Below are positions 35,183-44,224 of a DNA stretch of 64,000 bases, in pieces. The translations under genes and the position numbers were made by a program. The DNA comes from Methylobacterium sp. NEAU K (GTDB lineage: Bacteria > Pseudomonadota > Alphaproteobacteria > Rhizobiales > Beijerinckiaceae): assembly GCF_030700285.1 (NCBI RefSeq), contig NZ_JAUYZJ010000025.1:1-64000 (forward strand), given 5' to 3'. The notes below the pieces were generated by a model. That model made no database searches and had not been told where the DNA came from. It worked only from the letters and a program-made list of their open reading frames with translations. Within the stretch, counting starts at the first letter, position 1. Every line of letters starts with the position of its first letter.

Positions 35183-36780
35183 TCACTGCGTGGGGGCGGC
35201 CACCGCGGCAGCGAGGCGGTCATGGGGGATGCCCGAGCCGCCGACCACGGCGACGCGGGTGCCGGCGGCCATGCGCCGGTTCGCCCAGTCACCGATCAAC
35301 TCCAGGCATGTGTGGTCGATGACCGCGAGGTTTTCGGTGGCGAGGCGCACCTCGCCGCCCACGGGGGTGCGCTCCAGCGCCGCCGTGAGGCTCGGCAGCT
35401 GCAGGAAGGTCGCCGCCCCCGACAGCCGCAGCTCCGGCACGCCGGGCACTTCCGGGGCCGCCGCGTGCTCGATCCTGAGCCGCCCCTTGCGCAGGCTCGG
35501 GAGGGTCTGGGCGAGGCTCAGGGCGAGGCCCGTGAGCACGCCGGTGAGCAGGTCCACCGCCACCACGGTCGCCATCGTGGCGAGCCAGATCGCCGCGGTG
35601 AGCCAGCCGTAGCGCGCCTGCAGGTGCAGGGCGTGGACGGGGTTCGCCAGCCGCCAGCCGGTGACCACCAGGATGCCCGCGAGGCTCGCGGTCGGCACCA
35701 GCTCCAGCAGCCAGGGCAGGGCGAGACCAGGAAGGCCAGGATCCAGGTCCCGTGCAGCACCGTGGCGGCGCGGCTGGCCGCCCCGGCCTGGACGTTGGCC
35801 GAGGAGCGCACGATCACCCCGGTCATCGGCAGGGCGCCGAGCAGGCCGCAGATCAGGTTGCCGACGCCCTGCGCCCCGAGTTCCCGGTCGAAGCGGGTGC
35901 GCGGGCCGTCATGCATGCGGTCGACGGCGGCGGCCGAGAGCAGGCTCTCGGCGCTGGCGATCACCGCGATGACGAGGGCCATCATCAGGATCTCGGCCTC
36001 GGCGAGCCGCGCCCAGGCCTCCGCGCCCGGCAGGGCGAGGCCCGAGACGATCGCCTCCGGCACCGCGACGCGCTTCACCGCGAAGTCCCCGAGCCCCGCC
36101 ACCAGGCTGCCCGCCAGCACGCCGACGAGCGCCCCGGGCAGCATCCGGAGCCGGGGCGGGCGCAGCCGCTCCCAGGCGATCATCGCCGCGATGGTCGCGG
36201 TCCCGACCACTACGGCGCCGGTGCGGTCGCCCGTGCCGGTGACGAAGTCGAAGAAGGCGGCCGGGATCGCCACGAGGTTGTCGAGGCCGCTCGCCCGGGG
36301 CAGGGCGTCGGTGAGGACGTGGATCTGGGCGAGGACGATCAGGATTCCGATGCCGGCCAGCATGCCGTGCACCACCGCAGGCGAGATCGCCCGGAACCAG
36401 CCGCCGACCCGCAGGGCTCCCGCGGCGAGCTGGACGAGGCCCGCCGCCACCAGGACGGGGCCGAGGGCGTCGAGCCCGTGCGCCTGCACGAACCCGTACA
36501 CGATCACGGCGAGCCCGGCCGCCGGCCCGCTGACCTGGAGCGGCGAGCCCGCGATGAGCCCGACCACGATGCCGCCGACGATGCCGGTGATCAGGCCGCG
36601 CTCGGGCGGCACCCCCGACGCGATGGCGATGCCCATGCAGAGGGGCAGCGCCACCAGGAACACCACGAACGAGGCGGGCAGATCCCGGGCGAGGCTCGTC
36701 CGGATCGCGCCGCCGGGCCGGAGGCCGGCACCGGACCCGAGGCCGGCGCGGAGGCTGCGGGGGATCCGCATCGCGCTCAC
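35183..36780 (-). pseudogene. SulP-family anion (bicarbonate/sulfate) transporter, frameshifted
   Basis: The first part (36780 down to about 35724) encodes the SulP membrane domain: LARDLPASFVVFLVALPLCM, GLITGIVGGIVVGLIAGSPL, QVSGPAAGLAVIVYG, VVHGMLAGIGILIVLAQIHV and GLLGALPMTGVIVRSSANVQ. After GTWILAFLV the frame goes wrong. The missing remainder continues in another frame (LVPTASLAGILVVTGWRLAN, LATMATVVAVDLLTGVLTGL) through a STAS domain to 35183. One lost base near 35719-35726 restores everything. The start is a GTG overlapping the carbonic anhydrase stop (GTGA). The pair would import and interconvert bicarbonate and CO2. It could be a true pseudogene, phase variation, or a sequencing error. 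Confidence 0.85.
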
Positions 36781-37499
36781 GCCGCCCGCGCGCGGGCGGC
36801 GGGCAGGGGGAGCGAACCGGGGACCGGCGCGTATTCCGGGGCGGCGACCTGCGGGACCGGGGCCACCGGCATGTCCGCCTCCGCGATCGGCCTGAAGCGT
36901 CCGCTCGCGCCGTCATGGGCCAGCAGCGCGCCCGACTCGATCTCGAAGAACCAGCCGTGCAGGCGTAAGGAGCCCTTGGCGAGGCCGGCCGCGACGCTCG
37001 GGTGGGTGCGCAGGTTGGAAAGCTGCACCACCACGTTCTCCAGGGCGAGCGCCCGGTGGCGCGCCTGCGGGTCCATGCCCTCGGGATAGGCCTCGCAGAC
37101 GATGCGCTCGGCGGCCTCGGCGTGGCGCAGCCAGGCCGCGACGCTGGGCATCCGCGCCACGAGGCCCGGGTTCATCAGGCCCTTCATGGCGCCGCAATCG
37201 GAATGGCCGCAGACCACGATGTCGCGCACCCCCAGCGCCATCACGGCGTATTCGATCGCCGAGGAGACGCCGCCGATCACATCGGAGGCCGGGGGCACGA
37301 TGTTGCCGGCGTTGCGGCAGACGAACAGGTCGCCGGGCCCCGCCTGAGTGATGTGCTCGGGCGAGACGCGGGAATCCGCGCAGGCGATGATCAGCGCGCT
37401 CGGGTGCTGACCGTCCCGCACGAGCTGCTGGTACATCTGGCGCTGGCCCGGGAAGACGTTGCCCTGGAAGCTGGCGATGCCCTGGATGATGTTGTTCAC
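36777..37499 (-). CDS. Beta-carbonic anhydrase
   Basis: A 240-residue zinc enzyme interconverting CO2 and bicarbonate. The active-site residues are present: Cys40, Asp42 and Arg44 in IIACADSRVSPE, His99 and Cys102 in VVCGHSDCGAMKG. The structural element FVCRNAGNIVPP is also present. The start is a GTG at 37499. The C-terminal 40 residues are Pro/Ala-rich and beyond the usual fold. It is the first gene of a two-gene unit with a SulP transporter whose GTG overlaps its stop. This pairing is known for SulP bicarbonate carriers. In a serine-cycle methylotroph bicarbonate supply for PEP carboxylase would be a sensible role (inference). Confidence 0.93.
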   Translation of the reverse strand: MNNIIQGIASFQGNVFPGQRQMYQQLVRDGQHPSALIIACADSRVSPEHITQAGPGDLFVCRNAGNIVPPASDVIGGVSSAIEYAVMALGVRDIVVCGHSDCGAMKGLMNPGLVARMPSVAAWLRHAEAAERIVCEAYPEGMDPQARHRALALENVVVQLSNLRTHPSVAAGLAKGSLRLHGWFFEIESGALLAHDGASGRFRPIAEADMPVAPVPQVAAPEYAPVPGSLPLPAARARAA

Positions 37500-37611
37500 G
37501 GATGTGGCCTCTGAGGCTGGGAGGAGGGGGGCGGACGCGCGAAGCCCGGGCGCCGCGCCTCGGGACCGTCAGTCCGGACGGGGAGGGCAGGGCGGTCGGG
37601 CGGCGGCCTCG

Positions 37612-37779
37612 TCAGCGCCGGGGCCGGCTTTCCGTCGTGCCGGAGGCCCAACGGGGATCGATCACGCGGCGGCGCGCGACCGCAGTCTCGTCCTGGACCG
37701 TCGGCCCGGGCCCCGAGGCGGGCGGCGCGAGGGCGCCGCTCAGGAGCGCGAGGATGAGCTGGGTCCTGGTGTGGGTCAT
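37612..37779 (-). CDS. Possible small secreted protein, 55 aa
   Basis: A short frame with a good ribosome-binding site (GAGGGGGC) before the ATG at 37779 and a signal-like N-terminus (MTHTRTQLILALLSGALAPP). The rest is polar and basic (VQDETAVARRRVIDPRWASG). No family recognised; the call rests on the ribosome-binding site and signal peptide. Confidence 0.4.
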   Translation of the reverse strand: MTHTRTQLILALLSGALAPPASGPGPTVQDETAVARRRVIDPRWASGTTESRPRR

Positions 37780-38160
37780 CGAGCCCCCTCGTGCATTCGT
37801 CGTCCCGACGCCGAACACCGTGTCCTGCGCCGATGAGCCGAACATAACTCCCGTTACTCGAAGTTGATGTGCGTGTTGGCACAGTAAATCAAGATAAAAT
37901 TTAATCCATTGCTTTGGTTTACTTGGTGTGAGATCGCACCTCGGCGTTCCGCTGCGCGATGATCTCGGGGATTAGAGTGCGTGCTGCTGCGCGCGGGCCC
38001 CCCTTCCGGAGAGGCCGCCGCGCGCGTCGGGGATTGGGGGCGGCCGAGCTCGGGCCAGCCAACCGCGTCGGGGTGGCGCGCGGCATCGTTCGGGCCGCCG
38101 CGCGACGGCAGGATCTGAGACGCCGCCGGCACGGGGTGAAGAGGCCGCCTGCGGGCCGGT
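37780..38160. other. Intergenic region with AT-rich core
   Basis: About 380 bp. Around 37850-37930 it is AT-rich (e.g. CAAGATAAAATTTAATCCAT), probably a promoter region for the minus-strand small gene and carbonic anhydrase. The remainder up to the kinase stop shows no gene. Confidence 0.4.
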
Positions 38161-40014
38161 TCAGACCCGCCGTGTCCCTGCGCGGCGCGTGATCGGGATC
38201 GGGGCGGCCTCGGGCCGGCAGGCCGCGGGCAGCTGTGCCGACGCCATGTAGACGAGGCCCCCCGGCTCGTACGCGAGGCTCGCGCTGTCGCGGCCGGCAA
38301 AGCCCCGCTCCAGCAGGCGGGTACCGAACCCCTTTCGCGACGGGGGCGCCACCAGCGGGCCGGCGCATTCGCGCCAGGTCATCCGCAGGGTCCGGGCGCC
38401 GGGCGCGGATTCCAGCGCCCAGGCGAGCGATGCGCGTCCGCCCGGTGCCGAGAGCGCGCCGTGCTTGACCGCGTTGGTGCAGAGCTCGTGCAGGATCATC
38501 GTGAGCGCGAGGGCGACCTCGGGGGGCAGCCGCAGGTCGGGCCCGTCCAGGGTGACGCGTGCCGCCTCCTCACCCAGGAAGGGGTGCACCGCCTGGTCGG
38601 CGATCCCGCGCATGTCGGCGCCCACCCAGCTCTCGCGGGTGAGGACGTCGTGGGCGCGGGACAGCGTGAGCAGCCGTGCCTCGAAGGCGTCGCGCCCGGC
38701 TGCCGCGCCGTCGCCGAGGTTCTTCAGGCTCTGGGCCGCCATCGACTGTACGGTGGCCAGGGTGTTCTTGACCCGGTGGTTCAGCTCGTCGACCAGGAGG
38801 AGGTGGGCCTCCGCGCGCCGGGCGAGTTCGTCCGCCGCCCCGGTGAGGGCCTCGGCGATCATCGCGCCTTCGCGTACGATCGCCCGGGGAAGGGGCGGCA
38901 GCGGCCCATCGCGCCCCAGCGCCCCCGCGGCCGCCGCCAGGTCCCGCAGCGGGCGGGCGATCAGGCCGGCGAGCAGCCATCCGAGCAGCGCCGCCGCGAG
39001 CGCGACCGCGCTGCCCGCTTCCAGGATAGTCCAGCGCAGGGCTGCCACCGGGGCCAGGGCCCGGTCGGCCTTCTGGCGCACCACCACCCGCCAGCCGAGG
39101 CCGGGATAGTCACGGTAGCCGGTCGTGCGCGCGCTGGCGCTGAGATACGCGGCGGTGCCGTCGGGCCAGGGTCCGACCCGGCTCGTGCCCTGCGGGTCGA
39201 GGGCGCGGCCGCCCGGCAGCACGGCCTCGGGGAGGAGGGTACCCTGCAGGGCTGGCGGCCCGAGCAGCACGGTGCCGTCGCGCGACAGGATCAGGATCTC
39301 GGCCCCCTCGCGGTAGCTCCGGAGCGCCCCCTCAAGGTCGCGCGCCAGGTCGCGTGCCCAGATCCAGTCGAGATGGGCGGCGAGCACGCCGAGGAAGCGC
39401 CCGTCCGGCGCATGGACCGGGGCGGCGACGTCGAGGAGGCGCAGGGGCTCGCGCGCGACCGGGGCGAGCATCTTCAGCAGGAGCTTGGCCGGGTGCACGT
39501 CCCCCACGAAGGGGCCGTCGCGTGCCTTGCGGAAATAGTCGCGGCCGGAGACATCGGCCCCCTCCAGCGCGCCGGTGCTGGTGACGGAGACGCGCCCGTC
39601 CGGATCGATCAGCCCGATGATCGAGTAGGCCGGGTAGGTCGCCTGGAGGCGCTCCATCACGGCGCGCTTGGTGGCCGCCCCGGTTCCGGGGGTTCGCAGG
39701 CTGTCCGAGGCGGCCGCGACCTGGATGTCGCGCCAGCGCTCGAACATGCCCAGGTCCAGGCCCCGCGCCATTTGCCCGGCGATCTCGGCGAGCTGGCCGC
39801 CGACCTCGGCCTCGAGCCGGCGCGTCGCCTCACGGCTCACCAGGACGGCCAGTGCCAGGGCGGCCAGGAAGCCGAGCATGCCGAAGCCCAGCGCTAGCAC
39901 GAGGCGCAGCCGCGGCACGGCCGGCCTGCGACGGGGGGCGAGATCGGTCAGGCCTCCGTGATCGGATCGCGATTCCGACGCCGCTGCGGGCTCCGATCGG
40001 GCGACCGCTTGCAT
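38161..40014 (-). CDS. Membrane HWE-family histidine kinase with dCache-like sensor
   Basis: A 617-residue sensor kinase starting at ATG 40014 (GGGGAG upstream). TM1 (LVLALGFGMLGFLAALALAV) and TM2 (VALAAALLGWLLAGLIA) frame a periplasmic dCache-like domain of about 240 residues (YSIIGLIDPDGRVSVTSTGA, VSGRDYFRKARDG, FLGVLAAHLDWIWARDLARD, EILILSRDGTVLLGP). After a short HAMP-like linker come the HWE phosphoacceptor helix LVDELNHRVKNTLATVQSMA and the ATP-binding MILHELCTNAVKHGALS with RKGFGTRLLERGF. No response regulator is adjacent. The dCache domain usually binds small organic ligands. HWE kinases in this group often feed the general stress response, which is inference here. Confidence 0.92.
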   Translation of the reverse strand: MQAVARSEPAAASESRSDHGGLTDLAPRRRPAVPRLRLVLALGFGMLGFLAALALAVLVSREATRRLEAEVGGQLAEIAGQMARGLDLGMFERWRDIQVAAASDSLRTPGTGAATKRAVMERLQATYPAYSIIGLIDPDGRVSVTSTGALEGADVSGRDYFRKARDGPFVGDVHPAKLLLKMLAPVAREPLRLLDVAAPVHAPDGRFLGVLAAHLDWIWARDLARDLEGALRSYREGAEILILSRDGTVLLGPPALQGTLLPEAVLPGGRALDPQGTSRVGPWPDGTAAYLSASARTTGYRDYPGLGWRVVVRQKADRALAPVAALRWTILEAGSAVALAAALLGWLLAGLIARPLRDLAAAAGALGRDGPLPPLPRAIVREGAMIAEALTGAADELARRAEAHLLLVDELNHRVKNTLATVQSMAAQSLKNLGDGAAAGRDAFEARLLTLSRAHDVLTRESWVGADMRGIADQAVHPFLGEEAARVTLDGPDLRLPPEVALALTMILHELCTNAVKHGALSAPGGRASLAWALESAPGARTLRMTWRECAGPLVAPPSRKGFGTRLLERGFAGRDSASLAYEPGGLVYMASAQLPAACRPEAAPIPITRRAGTRRV

Positions 40015-40280
40015 CCGCTCCCCCCGGGGACCCGGCCGGCCCGCCCCCGGTCGAGGGAGATCGCGTCCGCCACAGCGTGTCTCAGCACGCGCGGGATGCC
40101 TCAGCAAGGCAGGATCGAACTCCGGCGACCCATTATTGCTATCGGTAGTTGCAAAGATGCACCCGGCAGCCCCGGTGCCGCCAGCCCCCGAGCTGCGGGT
40201 GAGCCGACCGCCGGAGGCGAGGGCCACGGCGGGGTCGCACGCATCACGGTGCGGGAATCCGGGAGGGACGCCCGGGTGCG

Positions 40281-40583
40281 TCAGAATCCGGGCGAGGCCC
40301 CCGGGATCGTGCCGCCGTAGCCCCAGCCGGTGAAGGGCGGGGCCGCGACCCGCTCCCGCGTGGCCGGGGGAACCGAGAGCGCGAGCGGCCGGCGCACCGG
40401 CCCGGCTCGCCAGATCAGGAGCCGGTCGCCCGCTGCCATGCGGGCCAGGGTCCGGTCCATGTCCGACTGTGCCGTCCGGTGGTGATGCCGCCCGGGATGC
40501 GGGCGGGCCTCGGCCGGCGCGCCCGCCAACAGCAGCGCCGCCGGGAGCAGGGCCGGGAGGATCGAGACGGGACCGGTGCGCAT
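40281..40583 (-). CDS. Small secreted hypothetical protein, 100 aa
   Basis: A short exported protein with signal peptide VSILPALLPAALLLAGAPAE and a mature part starting at a His cluster (RPHPGRHHHRTAQSDMDRTL), then LLIWRAGPVRRPLALSVPPA and ending WGYGGTIPGASPGF. The His-rich start could bind a metal. The ATG at 40583 lacks a strong ribosome-binding site. A longer overlapping minus-strand frame upstream is antisense to the DoxX gene and was ignored. Function unknown. Confidence 0.5.
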   Translation of the reverse strand: MRTGPVSILPALLPAALLLAGAPAEARPHPGRHHHRTAQSDMDRTLARMAAGDRLLIWRAGPVRRPLALSVPPATRERVAAPPFTGWGYGGTIPGASPGF

Positions 40584-40796
40584 GGTGCGGCTCGACACTT
40601 CGTGTGCGACGGGAAAGCGCCCGCACCGGCAGCTACGCCGCCGCGCGGCCCCGGGTTCCGCGACCGGGGCACGATGCGCGTTCCGCTCTCCCGCCCGGAT
40701 TGCGGCGCGCCGGGACCGGACGAAGAAACCTTTGCGCCGCTCGCGGCTTGGATGGGCGGCGGGCCGCGGGGCCGGATCGGGAATCGTCTCAAGCAC

Positions 40797-41270
40797 ATGG
40801 CCAGCCTCAGCGTCGCGATCGCGTTCGGCGTCCGCCTGCTTCTCGTGCTGCTGTTCCTGCCGTTCAGCGCGCTCGACAAGATCCTGAACTTCGAGGGCGC
40901 CGTCGGCCAGGCGCGGCAGGCCGTGCACGCCACCGCGGCGGCCACTTTGCTGATCCTGATCGGGCTCGGCGTCGAGATCGGGATGTCGCTCTGCATCCTG
41001 ACCGGCACGGCCGACCGGGCCGCCGCCTTCGTGCTCGCCGGCTATTGCGGCGTCACGGCGCTGCTGTGGAAGCGGTTCTGGGCGCCCGGCGACTTCTGGG
41101 CCGGCGGCAAGGGCCGTGAACTGTTCTGGGACTTCTTGAAGAATTTTGCGCTCGCGGGCGGCTTCCTGCTCATCACCTTCGGCACGGGGGCCGGGACGGT
41201 CCAGAGCTTCTTCGCCGACCCGCTCGCCTCGTCCCACCCCTACACGGTCGCGGACCACGCCCGGCCGTAG
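40797..41270 (+). CDS. DoxX-like family membrane protein
   Basis: A 157-residue protein with four hydrophobic helices (VAIAFGVRLLLVLLFLPFSA, AAATLLILIGLGVEIGMSLC, AAFVLAGYCGVTALLWKRFW, FALAGGFLLITFGTG) and the DoxX-type pattern LPFSALDKILNFEGA in the first helix. ELFWDFLKNFALAGGFLL matches the conserved fourth-helix block of the family. DoxX proteins are inner-membrane parts of redox or thiosulfate systems; the role of this single-gene member is unknown. The ATG at 40797 is by homology; earlier in-frame starts exist. It is convergent with a GST gene. Confidence 0.8.
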   Translation: MASLSVAIAFGVRLLLVLLFLPFSALDKILNFEGAVGQARQAVHATAAATLLILIGLGVEIGMSLCILTGTADRAAAFVLAGYCGVTALLWKRFWAPGDFWAGGKGRELFWDFLKNFALAGGFLLITFGTGAGTVQSFFADPLASSHPYTVADHARP

Positions 41271-41285
41271 CCGGGCGCCGGATCC

Positions 41286-41891
41286 TCACCCCTTCGGCAC
41301 GGTGGCTTCCATCGAGGGCCGGCGCTCGAACACCGCGTACCACGCCGCGGTGGCGGGGCGCCCCTCACGCCACGTCAGATCGGCGAAACGCAGGTCGAGG
41401 TAGCCGAGCGCGCAGGCCATCGCCACCGTGCCGATATCCAGCACCGGCAAGTCGGCCACCAGCGCCTCGAACCGGTCCAGCGCCGCGTTGATCTTGCCGA
41501 CCTGGCCGGCCTCCCAGGCGTCCCAGCGCTGGGCTTCCGGGCGCAGCACCCGCTCGTAGCGGGTGAGCAGCGCCGCATCGAGCAGGCCGTCGGCCAGCGC
41601 CTGCCGGGTCAGGGCGTCCCAGCGGGCGGGCCCCTCCGGGAACAGGCGGGGGCCGGCCGAGAGGCTGTCGAGATACTCGCAGATCACCCGGCTGTCGTAG
41701 AGCGCGGTGCCGTCCTCCAGCGCCAGGGCCGGGATCTTGCCCAGCGGGTTGTGGGCGGCGACCTCCGCGGACGGTCCGGTCGGGGAGGCCCCGGCGGCGG
41801 TGACGGCGATCCGGTCGATCAGCCCGGTTTCGTGGGCGAGCACCAGCACCTTGCGGGCGTAGGGGGAGGCGGGGGAGTAGAGGAGCTTCAT
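41286..41891 (-). CDS. Glutathione S-transferase family protein
   Basis: A 201-residue cytosolic GST. The thioredoxin-fold N-terminus is MKLLYSPASPYARKVLVLAH (SPxSPYxRKV, catalytic Ser/Tyr region), with NPLGKIPALALEDGTALYDS giving the cis-Pro and the SR glutathione contacts (DSRVICEYL). The C-terminal all-helical domain runs from about residue 85 (RWDALTRQALADGLLDAALL) to VAMACALGYLDLRFADLTWR. It most resembles the YibF/GstB-like group. Substrate unknown. The ATG at 41891 gives the normal family start. Confidence 0.9.
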   Translation of the reverse strand: MKLLYSPASPYARKVLVLAHETGLIDRIAVTAAGASPTGPSAEVAAHNPLGKIPALALEDGTALYDSRVICEYLDSLSAGPRLFPEGPARWDALTRQALADGLLDAALLTRYERVLRPEAQRWDAWEAGQVGKINAALDRFEALVADLPVLDIGTVAMACALGYLDLRFADLTWREGRPATAAWYAVFERRPSMEATVPKG

Positions 41892-41974
41892 CGGACCGTC
41901 CCGGTTCGTCGTGACGCCGGGACCTTGCACCGTTGCCCCGCGGAATCCAGCCCCGGGCACGGCCCGACGGACGA

Positions 41975-42220
41975 TCAGACCTTCCGGGTCATGCCGGAGC
42001 CGGCATGCACCGCCCGCCCCCGGCTCCGACCCTTGGCCCGGACGCGCGCGCGCCACGCCAGGATGCCGGTGGCCGCCCGGTCCAGAAGGAACAGGGACAG
42101 GCTGACGACGATCGCCAGCACGCAGATGGCGCCGATGAGCACGCCCCAGATCCCGGGCGCCGGAATGATCATCAGGCACAGCAGGCCGAACACGGCCGCG
42201 CCGGGAATCCACTTCGCCAT
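41975..42220 (-). CDS. Small two-TM membrane protein, 81 aa
   Basis: An uncharacterised protein with two adjoining hydrophobic segments (GAAVFGLLCLMIIPAPGIWG and VLIGAICVLAIVVSLSLFLL) and a basic C-terminus (RARVRAKGRSRGRAVHAG). The ATG at 42220 is preferred; the frame extends to 42289 but that part is not needed. It looks like a small inner-membrane protein; no family recognised. Confidence 0.55.
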   Translation of the reverse strand: MAKWIPGAAVFGLLCLMIIPAPGIWGVLIGAICVLAIVVSLSLFLLDRAATGILAWRARVRAKGRSRGRAVHAGSGMTRKV

Positions 42221-42517
42221 CGCGCTGCCAGCCTCGGGACAGAGTGAAATACTGCCCTGAGGTTCGTATGAAGTCCTTAATATAATCATTCACCAGAATT
42301 GATTTGCGATGTCTAATTTATCAGATCTGTTCCGGCTTAAAAGTCGGTTTCAAATCGGTAAATAGAGTATCGACAGCGACCGGCGATCGACCGGCGACGG
42401 CCGGGATCGCTCCCGGCCGGTGACAGCGCGGCCGCGCTGTCTGCACAAGCCGCAACGTGCCGGGAATCCGGGCTTCACCGGCGCGGCCGAATCGGCGTAT
42501 CGAACGGAGAGCCCATC
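42221..42517 (+). other. Leader/promoter region upstream of the glycine riboswitch
   Basis: About 297 bp. Bases 42265-42375 are AT-rich and probably hold the promoter of the riboswitch transcript. A perfect 20-bp palindrome (GACAGCGCGG then CCGCGCTGTC, 42422-42441) and a nine-bp hairpin (42398-42406 with 42411-42419) follow and could be an operator or a terminator. Confidence 0.45.
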
Positions 42518-42738
42518 GCGACGATGCGGGAGAGACCGGGATCCTCCCACCAGAGGGGGCTCGGCGCCGACGGAGCAACCGCCCCGGAAACTCTCAGGCA
42601 CCGGAACCGTGTCGTCAGGGCGATCTGGAGAGTGGTGCAGCGGGTCCTCCCGTGGGCACCCGCCGAAGGGGACGTCCGCGTGAAGCCTCGCCAGGGCCGA
42701 TGTGGATCAAGCTCTCAGGCACCGGGACAGATGGGGCG
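42518..42738 (+). promoter_or_regulatory. Tandem glycine riboswitch
   Basis: Two glycine aptamers in a row. Aptamer 1 has GGGAGAGACC (from 42528), GCCGACGGAGCAA (42566-42578) and AACTCTCAGGCACCGG (42589-42604). Aptamer 2 has CTGGAGAG (42625-42632), CGCCGAAGGGGAC (about 42661-42673) and GCTCTCAGGCACCGGG (42711-42726). These are the conserved cores of the gcvT-type element. It ends about 60 bp before the DadA-like gene start, so glycine binding probably turns that gene on. Glycine riboswitches normally precede gcv cleavage operons; here the gene is a FAD amino-acid dehydrogenase. Confidence 0.95.
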
Positions 42739-42799
42739 CGCAACCGGCCGACCACACAGGACGGCCTCCTCGCGTCCCCATGTCCCGGAGTCCAAACCC

Positions 42800-44083
42800 A
42801 TGACCCACATCGCCGTGATCGGCGCCGGCATCACCGGCGTGACGACCGCCTATGCGCTCGCCCAGCGCGGCTACCGCGTCACTGTCCTCGACCGGCAGCG
42901 CTACGCCGCCATGGAGACCTCCTTCGCCAATGGCGGCCAGCTCTCGGCCTGCAACGCCGAGGTCTGGAACAAGCTCTCCACGGTGATGCAGGGCCTGCGC
43001 TGGATGCTCCGCAGCGACGCGCCGCTGCTGATGAACCCCAGCCCCTCCTGGCACAAGCTCTCCTGGATGGCGGCGTTCGTGCGCGAGATCGCCCATTACC
43101 GCGCCAACACCTTGGAGACCGTGCGGCTGGCGCTCCGGGCCCGCAAGGCGCTGTTCGCGATGGCCGAGGCCGAGGGGATCGACTTCGACCTGAAGACCCG
43201 CGGCATCCTGCACTTCTACCGGGACCGGGCGAGCTTCGAGAAGGCGCAAGCCGTCAACGCGCTGCTGCAGGAGGGCGGCCTCGAGCGCTACGCCGTGACC
43301 CCGGAGGAGATCCGGACCATCGAGCCGACGCTCGCCGGGTCGTACCATGGCGGCTTCTTCACGCCCTCCGACGCCACCGGCGACATCCACGCCTTCACCC
43401 GGGGCCTCGCCGCCGCCTGCGCCCGCAAGGGTGTCGCCTTCATCCACGATGCGAGCGTGGAGCGGATCGCCCCGGGCGAGGGCGGCTACGCGATCGGCTG
43501 GCGCCGCGCCGACCACTTGACCGGCCACGCGGCTGACCGCGCCGCCGACCCGCAGCTGCTCCGGGCCGACGCGGTGGTGATCTGCGCGGGCTGCGCGAGC
43601 CGGCACTTCGCCGCGATGCTCGGGGACCGGGTCAACATCTACCCGGTGAAGGGCTACTCGATCACCGTGAACCTGCTGTCCCCGGAGGCCCGGAAGGCGG
43701 CCCCGGAGGTGAGCATCCTCGACGAGGCGGCCAAGATCGTCACGAGCCGCCTGGGCGATGAACGCCTTCGGGTCGCCGGCACCGCCGAGTTCAACGGCTT
43801 CAACCGCGATATCCGCCACGACCGGGTCCAGCCGCTGATCGACTGGACCCGGGAACAGTTCCCGCGGGTCGACACCGACCGGGTGGTGGCCTGGAGCGGC
43901 CTGCGTCCCATGCTGCCGAACATGCTGCCCAAGGTCGGGCGCGGCCGCCTGCCGGGGGTGTTCTACAACACCGGCCACGGCCATCTCGGCTGGACGCTCT
44001 CGGGTGCCACCGCCGAGATCGTCGCGCAGGCGGTCGTGGCCGAGCACGACCCGGAGACCTCCGTCCTGCCGCTCGCGGCCTGA
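42800..44083 (+). CDS. DadA-like FAD-dependent amino-acid dehydrogenase under glycine riboswitch
   Basis: A 427-residue flavoenzyme of the DAO/D-amino-acid dehydrogenase family. It has the dinucleotide motif VIGAGITGVTTAYALAQRG at 6-24 with the terminal acid in VTVLDRQRY, the family block ETSFANGGQLSACNAEVWN, substrate-domain features such as RGILHFYRDRASFEKA, the second FAD contact VVICAGCASRHFAAML, and the C-terminal GVFYNTGHGHLGWTLS. DadA oxidises D-amino acids to keto acids with electrons going to the respiratory chain. Glycine is achiral and is a substrate of several family members. With a glycine riboswitch in front, oxidation of glycine to glyoxylate plus ammonia is the best guess, not shown. 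A hairpin follows the gene. Confidence 0.9.
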   Translation: MTHIAVIGAGITGVTTAYALAQRGYRVTVLDRQRYAAMETSFANGGQLSACNAEVWNKLSTVMQGLRWMLRSDAPLLMNPSPSWHKLSWMAAFVREIAHYRANTLETVRLALRARKALFAMAEAEGIDFDLKTRGILHFYRDRASFEKAQAVNALLQEGGLERYAVTPEEIRTIEPTLAGSYHGGFFTPSDATGDIHAFTRGLAAACARKGVAFIHDASVERIAPGEGGYAIGWRRADHLTGHAADRAADPQLLRADAVVICAGCASRHFAAMLGDRVNIYPVKGYSITVNLLSPEARKAAPEVSILDEAAKIVTSRLGDERLRVAGTAEFNGFNRDIRHDRVQPLIDWTREQFPRVDTDRVVAWSGLRPMLPNMLPKVGRGRLPGVFYNTGHGHLGWTLSGATAEIVAQAVVAEHDPETSVLPLAA

Positions 44084-44133
44084 CGGAACCGGATCCCGAT
44101 CCGGCGCCGGGCTCACGGCTCCGGACCGGGACG

Positions 44134-44171
44134 AAACGCGCAGTCCCTTCGGGGGGACGGACGGCGCGTTT
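44134..44171 (+). terminator. Hairpin between dadA-like gene and PLP-lyase gene
   Basis: AAACGCGC (44134-44141) pairs with GCGCGTTT (44164-44171), with an inner GTCCC-TTCGGG-GGAC stem. An AT-rich run (ATTATTTTGTATT) follows. It may end part of the riboswitch transcript, act as an attenuator, or mark the border before a second promoter. Confidence 0.6.
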
Positions 44172-44224
44172 CACCAGATTATTTTGTATTCTCTGCCAGA
44201 GCCGCCCCGGAAGCCCGAGCCGCG

